Shown: positions 25,670 to 38,300 of the stretch, one piece after another
Position numbering within the stretch: position 1 is the stretch's first letter
Layout: the number at the start of each line of letters is the position of its first letter
Assembly (NCBI RefSeq): GCF_021018805.1
Contig: NC_086251.1
Coordinates: 19,077,098 to 19,141,097, forward strand
DNA from: Prinia subflava
Lineage: Eukaryota; Chordata; Aves; Passeriformes; Cisticolidae
Reading direction: 5' to 3'
Length of the DNA stretch: 64,000 bases
The notes under the pieces: model-generated
Seen by the model: only the letters and a program-made list of their open reading frames with translations
Database searches by the model: none
What the model was told of the DNA's origin: nothing
Translations under genes and position numbers: made by a program

Positions 25670-26390
25670 TCACAGAATCACAGAATATATCAAGTTGGAA
25701 GAGACCCCAAGGGTCATTGAGGCCAGCTCCTGGCCCTGCACAGGACACCCAAAGAATCCTATCACGGGCCTTGAGAGCATTGTCCAAATGCTTCTTGAAC
25801 TCTGTCAGGCTGGTGCTTCCCTGGGGAGCCTGTTCCATGCCCAGCCACCCTCTGGGTGAAGAACCTTTTTCTAACATCCAACCTCCCCTCAATCGCCTTC
25901 AGACCATTCCTTTGAGTCCTGTCACTGTTACTACAGAGAAGGGATCAGTGCCTGCCCCTCCTCTTCCCCTCAGGGAGAAGTTGTAACTGCAGTGAGGTCT
26001 TTCCTCAGTCTCCTCCAGGCTGAACAGCCCAAGTGCCCTCAGCCACTCCTTTCATGGCTTCCCCTCAAGGCCCTTCCCCATCCTCAGGGCCTCCTTTGGA
26101 CCCTCTCTAACAGCTTCATGTCATTTTTGTGTTGTGGCACCCAGAGCTGCCCCAGCACTGGAGGTGAGGCCGCCCCAGCTCAGAGCAGAGGGGACAATCC
26201 CCTCCCTTGCCCGGCTGTGACGCTGTGCCTGGTGCCCCCAGGACAGGACTGGCCCTCCTGGCTGCCAGGGCACTGCTGGCTCACATCCAGCTTCCACAGA
26301 CCAGGACCCCCAGGGCCCTTTCCACAGTGCTGCTTTGCAGCCTCTCATTCCCCAGTCTGTCTGTGCACCCAGGATTGCCCATATACATCC
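25670..26390 (-). mobile_element. CR1 LINE fragment, 5'-truncated, minus strand
   Basis: The left edge carries TCACAGAATCACAGAAT, the reverse complement of the CR1 3' terminus. It is followed by AAGTTGGAAGAGACC and the long reverse-complement CR1 3' region: 'CTTGAACTCTGTCAGGCT', 'GGGGAGCCTGTTCCA', 'CTGGGTGAAGAACCTTTTTC', 'CTCCAGGCTGAACAGCCC' and 'CACCCAGAGCTGCCCCAG'. It ends near a CR1 ORF2-derived segment. About 720 bp are retained and no intact ORF remains. The subfamily appears different from the copy at 15.2 kb because the 3' UTR block sequences differ. Confidence 0.95.
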
Positions 26391-29300
26391 GTGTGTATAT
26401 ATAAGCAGCATTAAATGTAGATCCTATTTGCCACAGACTGATCTAGAAGCACTTTGGAAACTGGAAGTGCTCCACCCCCCTTCCTCCTACACACATATTT
26501 ACATATGCCCTGGCACTGGTGTTCTTTGGACCCTCAGTGTTATACACGGGTTTGTAAATGGGGAACTGAAGATGCCAGAGCAGGAGGGACAGTAGGAAAC
26601 AGGGGCCAGCATCTAGAAGGGGACTGATCACAACCCAGGGACAGTCCTCTCCACTGGTAAGGGTGGCAGGAGATCTCTAGTAACCCCACAGTTCATCCAG
26701 TTCAGCATGACAAAAAGATTGCCCTCATTATTGCTTAACTTGGTGTCGTTTGTGTTCAAGCCTCATGGAGAGTGAAGTTCACAGGGAGTGAAAACACAGG
26801 TTGAGCCCAAAACAACTCCTGTTGCCATGAAACTCCTCTGGCACCCAGCAGTCGAGTTTTGTGTGAGAGAGCACCCGTGCTGCCCCTCCTAAGGACACAA
26901 AATTCTGTGTGACCAGAGCACAGCCAGCAGGAGCACAGCTGCAGGCCAGGAGTGAGGGGAGGAAGGCTAGTTCTTCAGCTCTGAGCTTTGCTGACACTGG
27001 CTTGTATTTTAGCAAGATTGGTGTTTGGACGCTAATATGCTAAAGGAGAGGCAGAGCTGGTTTGACAGATTCACACTTGTGTTACAATGAAATTCCTGGA
27101 GCAGTGAAAATTTTCAACCACGCGGAAATCTTTTGGTGTTGCAAACTGTGTTCAGAATAGCAGCACTTCTTCCCAGAGCCCTTAGCCACAAGCATCTACA
27201 TACTGGCTTTAAACAGAGACAGGATGGCACTGGGTGAAGGTTTTATTCATGGAACACTCTGACACACAGACCTATTTGATACAACAAAGGTAGGGAAAAG
27301 TCTCAAAGCTGGAAGATTTTTTACTTCTCTCTTCTGTATAAGGGATGCATAGTCAATGGATGTATCACTGAAGGAAAACATATTTGTATCAACAAGATGA
27401 ACTGGCCAAGCACAATATTGCAAGGGCCAGTCCCAACAGTGAATCTGGAAAGGTAGAATTGCAGTCATTTTATAATAACAGTTTCTTTAAGTGTGAACTA
27501 TCAGCTGAGAATTTCATTATCAAATACTGCTGAAAAATGTATGTGTTTATATTTGGTTATACGGCAATCGGCAGCTACATGAGGAGAGCAGAGTTACAGT
27601 GACATACACATGATGAAGCTTCAAGTGTTATTCCATCACTGGAAATCTCTAATGTCACATGAGTTTGGATTACTGTGCTTTATCTTAAACCCTTTAAGAT
27701 TCAGCTTAGAATTGAGCTTTTGGGGTCAAATTGGGGTGAATCCAAGCAAAACTTTCAAATTTTTCATTACTTCCTCCTGAAGTTGCCACTCCGGTCAAGC
27801 CAAAAGCTTCTGAAAGTGAGCAGGTTTCAGATAATCCAGTGAAAGAGTGTGTTTGCACTGAAACCTGAAACTTAAAGGAGATGCACATGTTTGATACCAA
27901 GGTCTGCAGAGATCCAGCTGTGGTATATGTGTAGGCTTCATGTGTGTCTCTCAGCTCACCAGGCTGCTAAATGTCAAACAAAAGAGCATAGGGACAGAGT
28001 ATGGTGACAGCCTACATTGAGGAAAGAGCAGATATAAAATAAAATCTTATTCCATTCATTGTTTTCATTTGTCATGAAGGATTTATTGTGAAACCTGTCT
28101 TGCTTATCAAGAAAATAGCAGTACAAAGTGTGAGAGGCCAGGAAAGAAAGGTAGTATTGAAAGGTGCTCTTGAGTCTGAGCTGCCTTGGGAATCATGGGA
28201 CACACAAATGATGTGTGGTTGTAGAAAATGGAAATTAAAAGTTTGTGAGAATGATCTGGAGGAGCAGGAAGGACTGTGAAGACCCAGATGTGTGACATGA
28301 GACCATCACACTGTGGGATGGAGTGTGGGAGTAGGGCAGGACATTTTGTGAAAAGTCTGGAAGTGCTAAAGTATTCTTGCCAAAAGAAAAAAAAGTCATT
28401 TACCGTGGAAGGGTTCAAGGTGACAGCAAAGGGAAAACAATACAGTGAGTTGTTCAGGACTAAGAGGTTATTTCTATCATTAAGGGATATTAAAAAGTTT
28501 ACTTTTTAGATGGATAGATGCTGGATGCTCTGTCTTTCCTAAAGATAAAGGTGCTAAAACGATCACTTGGTGCTCATAGCTGTCTGTATTGGGAAAAAAT
28601 TAACAGAATGAAACTTGATGGAGGGCAGAAATATGAGAAGCAGAAAACAATAGCTGTGGTGTGGCAATCAGTGCAAACGATGCAAGAAATATGTAGAGCT
28701 TGTAACAGACGCAGGTCACTGTTAAAGCATTTACAAAATGCTTTCATTTACAAATGAAAACTGTGCAGAGAGAGCAAGGAAAGAGATCCCTACATCATGA
28801 CAGATGTTCTTAGGATTGTGACACCGTGCATCAGACTGGAAAAGGATTTTTCAATTAAGAGTCACAAAGATGCCATTACTGGCAATATCACAGTCAGTGT
28901 GAGGTGTATGTCAAAATGGAAAGGTTACAAACAAAGCTGCAATGAACTGCTGTATGGAAGAACCACACCTGAGCTGGCAGAGCATGCCCTGAGAAAGGGA
29001 AAAGGTTAGAAAATTAAGATGTAAGTCATCTAGTGTGGTGATGTAAGCCACTAACTATGCGTGACAGTGCATGCTCCATCTGTCAATACACAATCATATT
29101 GTCTGCATCAGACATTTCACACCCAGATAAGGCCACTGCATCTGTTTCTCTGGCCATATGGGTCTAAAGTGTGAATCAGGTAAAAAAAAAAAGGCTGCAG
29201 GCTTGATACAGGTTAAGGAAAGGAGACAAAGCTTCACCCCCTAATCTTTAATTTTTCTACTGTAAAACTGAGGTCTCACTGAGAGGCAGGTGCACAAACC

Positions 29301-32300
29301 CTCCAGGAAGGCCAAGGGGCACTGGCCCTGCTTTCTCCATTCGTGTTCAGAGATTGTTCCTGTGCCTAATTGTCAGGATAGGGCACAGCACTAAACTGGC
29401 AGCCAAATATCCTGTGATAGCCCTGATTGCTCTGGTCAGGTGATGAGAAATTACTGGATTGAACAGCAGAAGAGCAATGACTATATCCAGAAGAAAGAGG
29501 CAGAGAAGTTCTGTTTTGGACATAGATTAATGAAGGCACTACACAAATGCAAGAAAAGCAGTCAAGCACGGACCAACCCAGAAGAGCAGAGATTGTCAGG
29601 AGAAAGGACTGAGATTGCTCAGTGAACAAGTCTCAGTTTCAGGGAGAAAGACAGAATTTTGTGAGGATGTGACCAGCCTGTGGCTGTATCCTGTGAGAGG
29701 CCATGGGATGGGACTGAGGTGGATGACACTTGATGGATGGAAGAGATGAAGGAGCTGTTGAGACAGCAGCAGTCAGCCAGGAGTAGGTGTGTAAGAACCT
29801 GTCTTCCTGAGACAACATATGTGCCCAGCCTATCCCTGGCAGTCACATCTAATATTGGAAATGACAGATACTGTCAACAGACATATGGATATCAGCTGGC
29901 TCATGTGGCCCCTTGCACCTTGCTCAGAGTCATAAAAAAGGTGAAAAAATGAACTCTGCACAATGTGACTGCATGCCCAGGACAAGGAAATTGAGATCAG
30001 ATTCAGAGGTTGGAAATTATTCACTGAATTATTTCCTTGTTAGTTCCAAAGCTGAACAATCTGTTGCTAGTATGGATTTATCTAAAAAAAGTTACATAAC
30101 AGCATATTAGTAAGATTGACTGAAATTCCAGAAAGTGCCATACTTACCATGATTTTCAAGCAACCTGAAGGCTTATGGTATTTTGTCTTTTACAGGTTGC
30201 TATCTTTACAGGTTTTTAAGTAAGAAAGGAAATTTCAAATAGATTCTAAAAAGTGGTATGGTTTGATACAGAGCAGTAGTTTTTAATCTGTTGTCTATGA
30301 GACATCAGGAGGTAGGCTGCAAAGAATTATCAGTTTATTTTCTTTAAAACCCACGCAACATATTCCCACGTATTCAGACTGGGAAAATCACCTCAAATTT
30401 AGAAACATCCTACAATATATCTCAAGAACACATTTATTTTAAAAGCAAGCACTGTGCCTATAATAGCCCATTCAACTATTCTTGTAACAATTGCACCCAC
30501 TGTACTTAAAATTGCTTTGTTTTCATATGATCTGGCACAATGACAAAAACCAATGACACATGAGCACAATGGCAAGTGCTTGTCCCAAGAACCTCCAGTA
30601 TTGTGTTATACACTTAGGGGGTGGGTGGGGAATTTGATTTGAGGAGGGAAGTTTTGCATGCTGACAGGACAGCGTGGGATTGAAAATCTGGTAAAACCTG
30701 GTTGCTGGCAAGGGAAGACTGAGGAGGTACAGAACACATTTCAAGTTTAAAGTACAAAATTGGTGGAAGTTTTTGTTAGTTTATTTTGTATGTAATTTCC
30801 CCTTTTAGTTAAAGGTTCATCTGAGATCAGTCTTGTCTGTTAAGCAAAACACCACTTGTGACATTTCAGCATCACAGTGTTGGGGTCTGTGCACCATGAA
30901 ATACCGTGCTAATGACTTTAAAAGAGCCTGGCAGCACTCACTTGGCTCTCTGTGGTGAAATTCTCTGCATTTTTATGTGCTCTGCTTGGTACACTGGCCC
31001 ACTGAAGTTGCATGATGTCAGATTTCCTGTCTAGAACTTTACCTTCCTGAAGCTTTATGTTGTTATGGTGTGACAGAACAAGCTGCAGAAAAAGAATGCT
31101 TCTTGTCCCAGGAGCTGAATTAAGGGTCCTTGAACTTGTGACTCTTGAGCAGCTGAGTGATTTTTGGTTATATCTTTATACCTTGTGAAGAGCAGAGTGG
31201 AAGTTAACAGGGTGAAGGTAACATGCTTTCTGGTCCTCAGGGGAGCCAGGCTGTAAGGCACACTTCACTACTGCTCATAAAACTTGCACGATTTTTTTCA
31301 TAAAAAGAATTGCAGAAGCAATAGCAACATGGCCTTTACACACATAAGAAACATTTGCATTGTTCAGAAAAAAACAGGGGGCTTCTGTATGAAATAAGAA
31401 AACCTAATTATGATGTACCAGTAGTAAATATGAAAAGATGAAGTCTTGATCATGTAAATGGTGCCTCTGTGTGTGTGTGTGTTTGAATTTCTGTGAAGAT
31501 TTCTGGAAGAAAATTATTGTACATCCCTAAATTAGGATCCTTAGGCCTCTCTCAGATCAGTGAGCCATAAGCCTGCTGAACAGAGTGTCTTCCTCTGTCT
31601 GCTCTGTACATCCCTGTATGCCTCTGAGACAAAAAAGTCTGGCTCTTTTTGGCCAAAGCTTGGAGCTCCTTTCAATTAACAGCACCAGATATGGGTCACT
31701 TCTCCATCTAAGGGCAGGAGGAGCTACAAGGGGGAATTGAGAGAGATTTGGGGGGCAGGAATCCACACTAGACGCAAGAAGCATCTTGTTTAGTGCTTTG
31801 TTACAGAAAAAACTCTGGCGTGAGAGATGCATGGGTGGGGTTGCAAGCCCTTCCTCTGCTGGAAACAGCATCTGGTTGTACCTCCAACACACCCTTCCTC
31901 CTGCCCTTGGTGCCTGGCAGTGTGGGGACACGAGGGGGCTGCCACTGCAGGAGAGAGCAGCCCTCTGTGTGGTGCTCCTGCAGGAGCAGCAGGAGCTCAA
32001 AGGGGAGCCTGTGCTTTGCTGAGTGTTTTAGGGCTTTCTTTGTGTGGACTTAGCAAATATGAGCATGTGGTTTGGTTCTGCCAGGACAGCAGAGTTGCTC
32101 AGGCTGTGTTAGGAAGATGAATGGTCCTGCAGCTTTCCCTGGAGCCTCTGGGCCTGGCCTTGGTGGTGAGGTGACTATGGCCAACCATCTGGGTTACATG
32201 AGGTGCTACACACTTGGCTGAGCTGCTCTTGAGTTGACAGTTCCTACTGCTTCTGTTTCAACAAGCATGCTTTAGAAATTGCAGTGCTGTTACCTGGCTT

Positions 32301-32379
32301 GTGCATCACCTAAAAGGCAAGCAGGCTTGACAGCAAACGGGGCCATGCAATAAATGGACTTGTACTGTGTGACTTCATG
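26391..32379. other. Non-coding unique DNA, purine-rich + strand from about 28.0 to 30.1 kb
   Basis: No coding exon is recognised. Between about 28.0 and 30.1 kb the + strand is visibly A/G-rich and carries a series of short + strand open frames separated by stops (28088-28279, 28276-28509, 28518-28757, 28797-29009, 29440-29625, 29737-29952, 29913-30110). They share no recognisable domain. The pattern could reflect strand composition, a non-coding transcript or a badly decayed insertion. The rest is plain unique sequence with a short (GT)n near 31470. Confidence 0.5.
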
Positions 32380-32660
32380 TGGTGACCAGGGACAGGACCA
32401 AGGGGGATGGCCTGAGGTGTCAGGGGAGGTTTGGTTTGGGTATTAGAAAAAGGTTCTTCACCCATTGTGTGGTTGGGCACTGGAGCAGGCTTACAAGAAA
32501 AGTGGTCACAGCCCCAGCCTGCCAGAGCTCAAGAAGCATTTGGACAAAGTTCTCAGGCACATGGTGTGATTTGGGAATGGTGCAGTGCAGGGACAGGAGT
32601 TTGACTTGATGATCCTTGTGGGTCCCTTCCAGCCCTGTATATCCTGTGATTCTGTAATTC
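32380..32660 (+). mobile_element. CR1 LINE 3' end, plus strand
   Basis: The segment has CR1 landmarks in the forward orientation: GGGGAGGTTTGG..TTAG, 'AAAAAGGTTCTTCACCC', 'GGGCACTGGAGCAGGCT', 'CAAGAAGCATTTGGACAA', 'TTGATGATCCTTGTGGGTCC' and 'CTTCCAGCCC'. It ends in TGTGATTCTGTAATTC, the CR1 terminal octamer region. It is about 280 bp long and strongly 5'-truncated. Confidence 0.95.
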
Positions 32661-34730
32661 GTAGTCAACAGGACAGGGAAAGGAGAGAAGGTGGAGGAGA
32701 AAAAAACCACAGCAACTCACGGCTTCATTTCAGACCTATTTCTCTGCTTCAGTGATACAGGTTCCTGCTTAAATCAGGACCCCCCCATTTTTCATTTTGA
32801 ATGATTTACTGCAATTCTGAAACAGAAACAATAAAGTAAGGTCTGTCTATGCCACCCAAATCATTATGATAGCACATCTGTGGCTAATGATTGCCAGGGA
32901 CATTTGCCTTTTGCCCAACCAGGAATCTTTACCTGCCTCTGTAGGAAGTGGCGTGACTCGCTTTTTTATTTCAGATGGAAACATTCCAGTCCTTAACGTG
33001 AGGCAAGGAGCGTGATTCTTGATCCCTGGGCAGCTATTTCTAAGGATGCAGGAAGCAAAGAAATACACACTGTTCTGCAAAGGCACAGCCCCCCACACTC
33101 CACTCTCTCTTCCAAGAAGGATTAATTCAGGCTGTAAAGAGTATGCACAAGAAAAGGTTACTGAGATGATCAAGGAGTGAAGATCCTATCTTATGTGAAT
33201 AAATCAGAAGGGCTGTGGCTGTTCAGCCAGGTGATCAGGAATGGAGGAGATGATTCCTGTCTGTAAATCCTGCATCCATGTACACATTAGCTGAGGAGAG
33301 AAAAAAATTGACAAGTGTTGGCACAAAACCTAACACATTTATTTGGGATATACAGGAGTATGTCTAAATTTAAGCAAGAAGTTAGAAGGCTTTTAGCTGT
33401 TTCAGGGATGTCTCAGCTGCTGGGAAGCTTTAGAATAAAAGCCTTTGCTTTTCTTTCCAGAGTCTACAACAAAGGCATTATTTGTCTTCCCCTGAGAAGT
33501 GAGAGCACATGTCCCAGAATATTTCCAGCAAAGATATCCACTGGAGCAATTAGTGTTCCCTGACTTCTGTTTCTACAAGGTTTCATCTTAGACTGATGCA
33601 ACAATTTCTTAAATGAAGAAACTGGGTTTTGATCTAGTTTGTTTTCTTCTTGTCCTTTTCCCCCCCAGAGTCTCCATGTCTATACAAGTGCTACAGGTCT
33701 CTCTTGAGCTTGCAAGGGTGGAGAGTAATTTCTGCCCTTGCTAAGTTGCTGTGGCATCAAACAAAGCAGAGGGAAGGAGACCAGAGGAGCTTTTCTGCAG
33801 CATCCCTATCATAACTGTTCAGTCATATCACAGACAATGTGGTTTTATGGACTACAGAAACATCCTCTGTGAGTGTAGCATTTCTCCCTGGTTTTGCCTA
33901 GTTTAAATGAAGCCTAAAAGGAATATGGACAGGTGTGATGGATTTGCCTGTGAAACTGGGGACAGTGCTTGCAAGCCCAAGCAGTGTTTTCTGTTCTTAT
34001 GTCCCTTTTCATCCAGTGCTGAACAAACTAGTGTATGGAGAATGTGCTGTCCTGCTTTTTGGACGGGACACAGACCATGAGTAAAGACTCTGTGGTTGCT
34101 GAAGTGTTAGAGGTGTGCTGGGAGGGGAAGGGACACTCATTACTACTGGCTGATAGTAACAGCCTGGGGGTATTTTAATGGAGGATGAAAATGCTGCTGG
34201 CATTAGGATTTGGAGGCAAACCTTCCATTCAGTTTCTGGAATAGGAATAAAGATAGGAGCCCAGATGAAGGCACATGTGGGTAAAGGTGCATTTGCCCAG
34301 GAGCCAAAGCTCCTCTGAAAAATGTTGTACCCTGAAAGCCACAATCATGACATAGATTTCAAAAGCATCAAGGATCTTCTCTGAAGCCTGGGCTGACCCA
34401 CTGTCCAGTCCACCTGCCCTGCCAGAGCAGTGCACCAGAGGCTTCCTGCATGCTTCCAGCTGTCATCCATGGACAGGCTCAGCAGTGTGGTAGACAGGGA
34501 GCAGACTCCTGGGCACACAAATGTCTCTGGTGGATCTGTCCATTCTGCCTGTGATGTGTCTCAGTGTCCCAACAAACTTGGTGAGCAGCTGGTTTGTGGT
34601 GAAGTCCTTCTCTCATAGGGACAATGCTTCTGTATCCATCTCCTTCAGAGAGATGACAACAATGTCAGATAAATTTTGCTCAGGTTATCATTCCTCATTT
34701 TTCAACAGCTGAGAGGCAAAAAGCTCGGCG

Positions 34731-34731
<1 letters not shown>
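32661..34731. other. Non-coding DNA containing one old CR1 remnant
   Basis: Apart from the diverged CR1 at about 33.15 kb, no gene or repeat is recognised. Open frames are short and unrecognised. Confidence 0.5.
33149..33275 (+). mobile_element. Old, diverged CR1 fragment, plus strand
   Basis: The order of short blocks matches the CR1 3' half: 'AGAAAAGGTTACTGAGATGA', then 'TCAAGGAGTG', 'GGCTGTGGCTGTTCAGCC' and a degraded 'GGAGGAGATGATT..TGTCTGTAAAT'. Divergence is much higher than in the other copies. A continuation to about 33440 is possible through 'TTAAGCAAGAAGTTAGAAGG', but I would not insist on it. Confidence 0.6.

Positions 34732-34791
<60 letters not shown>
34732..34791. repeat. 60-bp perfect T homopolymer
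   Basis: Sixty consecutive T are followed 39 bp later by a second run of about 10 T near 34831. On the minus strand this is poly(A). The adjacent minus-strand upstream sequence is short, AT-rich and not recognised as a processed gene. The length may be imprecise in any assembly. Confidence 0.95.
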
Positions 34792-34794
<3 letters not shown>

Positions 34795-34858
34795 TTTGGT
34801 TAGAAAAAGGAGGGTTGAAAAGGGAAATAATTTTTTTTTTAACCAAGTCTAAAAGTAT

Positions 34859-34877
34859 TGATGATGATGATGATGAC
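34859..34877. repeat. (GAT)n microsatellite
   Basis: Five to six GAT trinucleotides in a row lie between the T-homopolymer region and the CR1 at 34.9 kb. Confidence 0.85.
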
Positions 34878-34932
34878 CTGCTGACATCCCAGCTGTAAAC
34901 AACAACTACAGTATTTGTTAGCAAAGTCAAAT

Positions 34933-35332
34933 CTTACAAGGAGCAGCTGAGTGAGCTGAAGTTCTTTAGCCTGAAGAAAAGGAGGCTGGGGGGGAGCTCA
35001 TCACTCTTTACAACTGGAGGGTGTATCTGGGTGGGGGTCAGTCTCTTCTCCCTGGTAACAAATGGTAACACAAGAGTAAATCCAGTCTCAAGCTGTGCCA
35101 GGGGTGCTTCAGATTGGATATTAGGAAAAAATACTTCACTGTTACCAAGTGTTACCAAGCATTGGAACAGGCTGCCAAGGGAAGTTGTGGAGTCACCATT
35201 CCTGGTGGTATTAAAAAGACATGTACTTGTGGCACTTAGGGACATGGTTTAGTGGTGGATTTGGCAGCATTAGCTTTGAACTTGATGATCCTAAGGGTCT
35301 TTTCCAACCTACATAATTCCATGATTCTGTGT
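34933..35332 (+). mobile_element. CR1 LINE 3' end, plus strand
   Basis: Forward CR1 blocks are present: 'TTTAGCCTGAAGAAAAGGAG', 'GGGGGTCAGTCTCTTCTCCC', 'CTCAAGCTGTGCCAGGGG', 'TTGGATATTAGGAAAAAATA', 'GGAACAGGCTGCCAAGGGAA', 'GTTGTGGAGTCACCATTCCT', a 'GGCACTTAGGGACATGGTTT' block and 'CTTGATGATCCTAAGGGTC'. It ends 'CCATGATTCTGTG'. A local 12-bp duplication, GTTACCAAGTGTTACCAAG, lies near 35145-35165. About 400 bp are retained, with no coding capacity. Confidence 0.95.
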
Positions 35333-38300
35333 TTACTGAGATTTAAATTGACTAGGAGACATCTCTCACAAGGTTGTTAAAGCCTATAAGAACTTTCTGG
35401 GAACAGAGAAGTTCCATTTCTAGCAATTCCTCTTTCTAAAATTTACTTTCTTTTTTGGGGAGCTTTATTCTTTACTGCCAGGGTGGTAGTGGTTTGAGTA
35501 CTCTACTTTCCCCATAGTCCTAACTCCGCCCCCTCCCTCCCCACCTCAGCATCACAGCATTCTGTTGTATTGTGATGTCCCCTTATCCACTTCTGGTGTC
35601 ACATTTCTGTCACAGGAATGGGCTGTTGTGCCACTGCCAAAAATAAATGCTGTGCTGGCTTTTCCTAAATATGTACAGACTCAGCTGGGTCTCCAGGACT
35701 TTTTATAGCCCTCCAGCGCAGTCCTATCTTTGGTAGCATCAGCATTTCCATAGCAACTAACTGTGATGTCAAAGCAACTTGGGTTTTTTTGGTGAGAACA
35801 GGCAGGAAGCAACGAACTCTTCATAAGCAGAGGTCCAATTTTAATTCAAGTGTCTCTCATAGTGTCTGCCACCACTGCTGTTTATGGTTCTAATCCTAAT
35901 TATCTCACTGTTACCTTGCTGTCCCCCATCTGTCACACTGATGCCTGCTGCATGTTCTTTGGCTAGGTCCTGCAGCGTGCCCTTCCTTACAGGAATGTGT
36001 TTGTATTGTTGATGAGAAAGGTGTGCTCCATGCAAAGCAAGGAGAAGCACTAACAGGAATTGGGCAGCTTCAGCAGTAGCATTTATACACAAGCTTTTTG
36101 TTTTGTTCCTAAACCAAAACTAACACAACTGGTCAACACCAGCCTTCTCCAACCTTTTCCCGTGGTGGACATATTTCCAGTGAAATGGGTAGGTTGTAGT
36201 TGTAGTGATGTGACTTCTGACTATACTTTCCAGGACCTCTTACAGTCAGGTTCTCCAGGGGAAGAATCATGGATTGGTGTGTTACACTGACAGATTATAA
36301 GAGAAAAAAGGGAACAAACTTCTGAGTCCCAAAGGCTACTTGCTAACCCTATCTTAAATGAACCCTCAAGACGACAGATTCTGCCTCAGCCTTGTCCACT
36401 TGCAGTACTGCCACTTTGCATGTCCTCTCCCCAGAGCACAGCAGGGAACAGTAGGGGATTTAACTTTTAATAGGATCTCTCTGTCTTTATCTGCAGTACT
36501 GCATATTCCTTGGACCAAAGATTCACGTGATGGAGACTGCCTTGTGGTATTAAGGATTAAGCCTGTAAGAATTTTGATTTGTAGGGCAGACTTCCCCCCC
36601 TGCTGAGGGTGGGAGAAACAACACATTGTGACTTTATGCTGCAAAGAGTAGAATTTATCTTCTCAGAGATTTCCTAGATGTCATCTGCTTTGTGGGACTG
36701 ATTGTGTTTTTATAGTTTAAGTGAAGATATAAGAGTGATTTTCTATCCACAGGAGTGATTGAGGTTTACCCAATTCTGCTTTGGGCAGGGAAGAGTCAAT
36801 GTACTCCTCCCTGCCCAACCTGAATCAACAAATAAATGAGTTTACCTCCTCTTTAATTACAGATAAGTCACTGGCTCGTTGGCAGTAGAAAATGCATTGT
36901 GGTTTCTCCTGCTTTTAATTCTCCAACGTTATTAAACAAATACATACATATAAAAAAGAGCTGAGAGAGAAAAATGAACTACTGACTCCCTGGCCCTGCA
37001 GAGGAGACAAGTTCACACAAAACCTTGTCTGCCTTTACTATATGGAAAGACATAGGCAGGGCTCTTACTCATCTATCAATTGCCTTGTAGACTTATTCTC
37101 CTCCATCTCAGGGGCAGTAGCTGCTGTCCTGCATCCTCTGGGATCATGTTGTGACCATGGGAGTGCTGGAGTGAGGCTCCTTGGCCCAGGTGAGGCACAG
37201 TGCAGCTCTGCACAGAAAAGGGACATCTCATCATCACTCAGTGTGCCTGGGGCAGAAGTGTCTCCTGCCATCCCAGACCATCTGCAGCTCCCACCTCATC
37301 CCTGCCTGCTGTGCAGCTGAGCTGTTTGCTGTGCTGAGCTGGCTCCAGCAGCAGGCAAGACACAGCCAGGGGACCTGCACAGTCCCACCCCACACCCCCA
37401 AGCTCCACTCATCCCCCTTGGTGCGGCCATTAATCCTAAAACCACATGATGGCCACAAACCTGGCAGGTATTCAATTAATCATTTAAAAATAAATGCATA
37501 CAAGCTCGGTATCATGATAGTTCCTCCCATAATACAGCCATCAGTGTTTGCAAAATGCTAGGGTTACAATTGCTCATTACTCAGACATACTGCTATTTAC
37601 TGCAGTTTTGTCACCATTTCTCAAAAAGTCCATCTGTGGTAAAGCTTTTCAACCAGTATGATGACAATAATAATTATTTTAGGGAAAATCAAGCATGTCA
37701 AAACAACAAATACATACCGATACATGTTTTATGACAAAAAATCCTGGCAGAATATAGATAACACATTGTGGCTTTAAAAGTTGTGCTGATGGGGTCTTGT
37801 CTTGAGACCCTGCTGCCCATCCACCTCCATGCCAAAAGCTGAATAAGCATTTACTGTTTCTCAAAATAACACCCAAATGCATTCATCAAAGTACATGTCT
37901 TTTGCTTTTCTGTTTTTTTCTTCTTGTCTGTAACGCTTCCTAGAATCTGAACTGCAAAGGCCAAGCAGCTCAGATAACCAATGTCTCCTCAGAGAAGAGA
38001 GCCAGGTACCTCCTCAATGGGATCTAGAAAAATAAACACCTGTTGGCACTCAAGCAGCCTTTATTAAACTCCAGCCAGCCCTCACCCACGGTGCTGATCT
38101 TCTCCATGTGTGATACTGCCAATAAGAGGTAAATCAATGCTCAAGAAATCTTTCTTTCTTTCTCTCTCAAAGTTTGGCATTTCAGTGCTAGTAAGAATAT
38201 TATTAGGAAGTTGGGGTTTCTTTCTGTCATCACAGTGTGTCTTCATGCACTCACCAGCACACTCAGGCTCATGAGCTTTGTGCAGAACCTGGTCTTTAGC

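Noticed and set aside
25636..26414. Open frames of 116-140 codons around 25.6-26.4 kb
   Set aside because: Antisense or out-of-frame readings of the minus-strand CR1 fragment.
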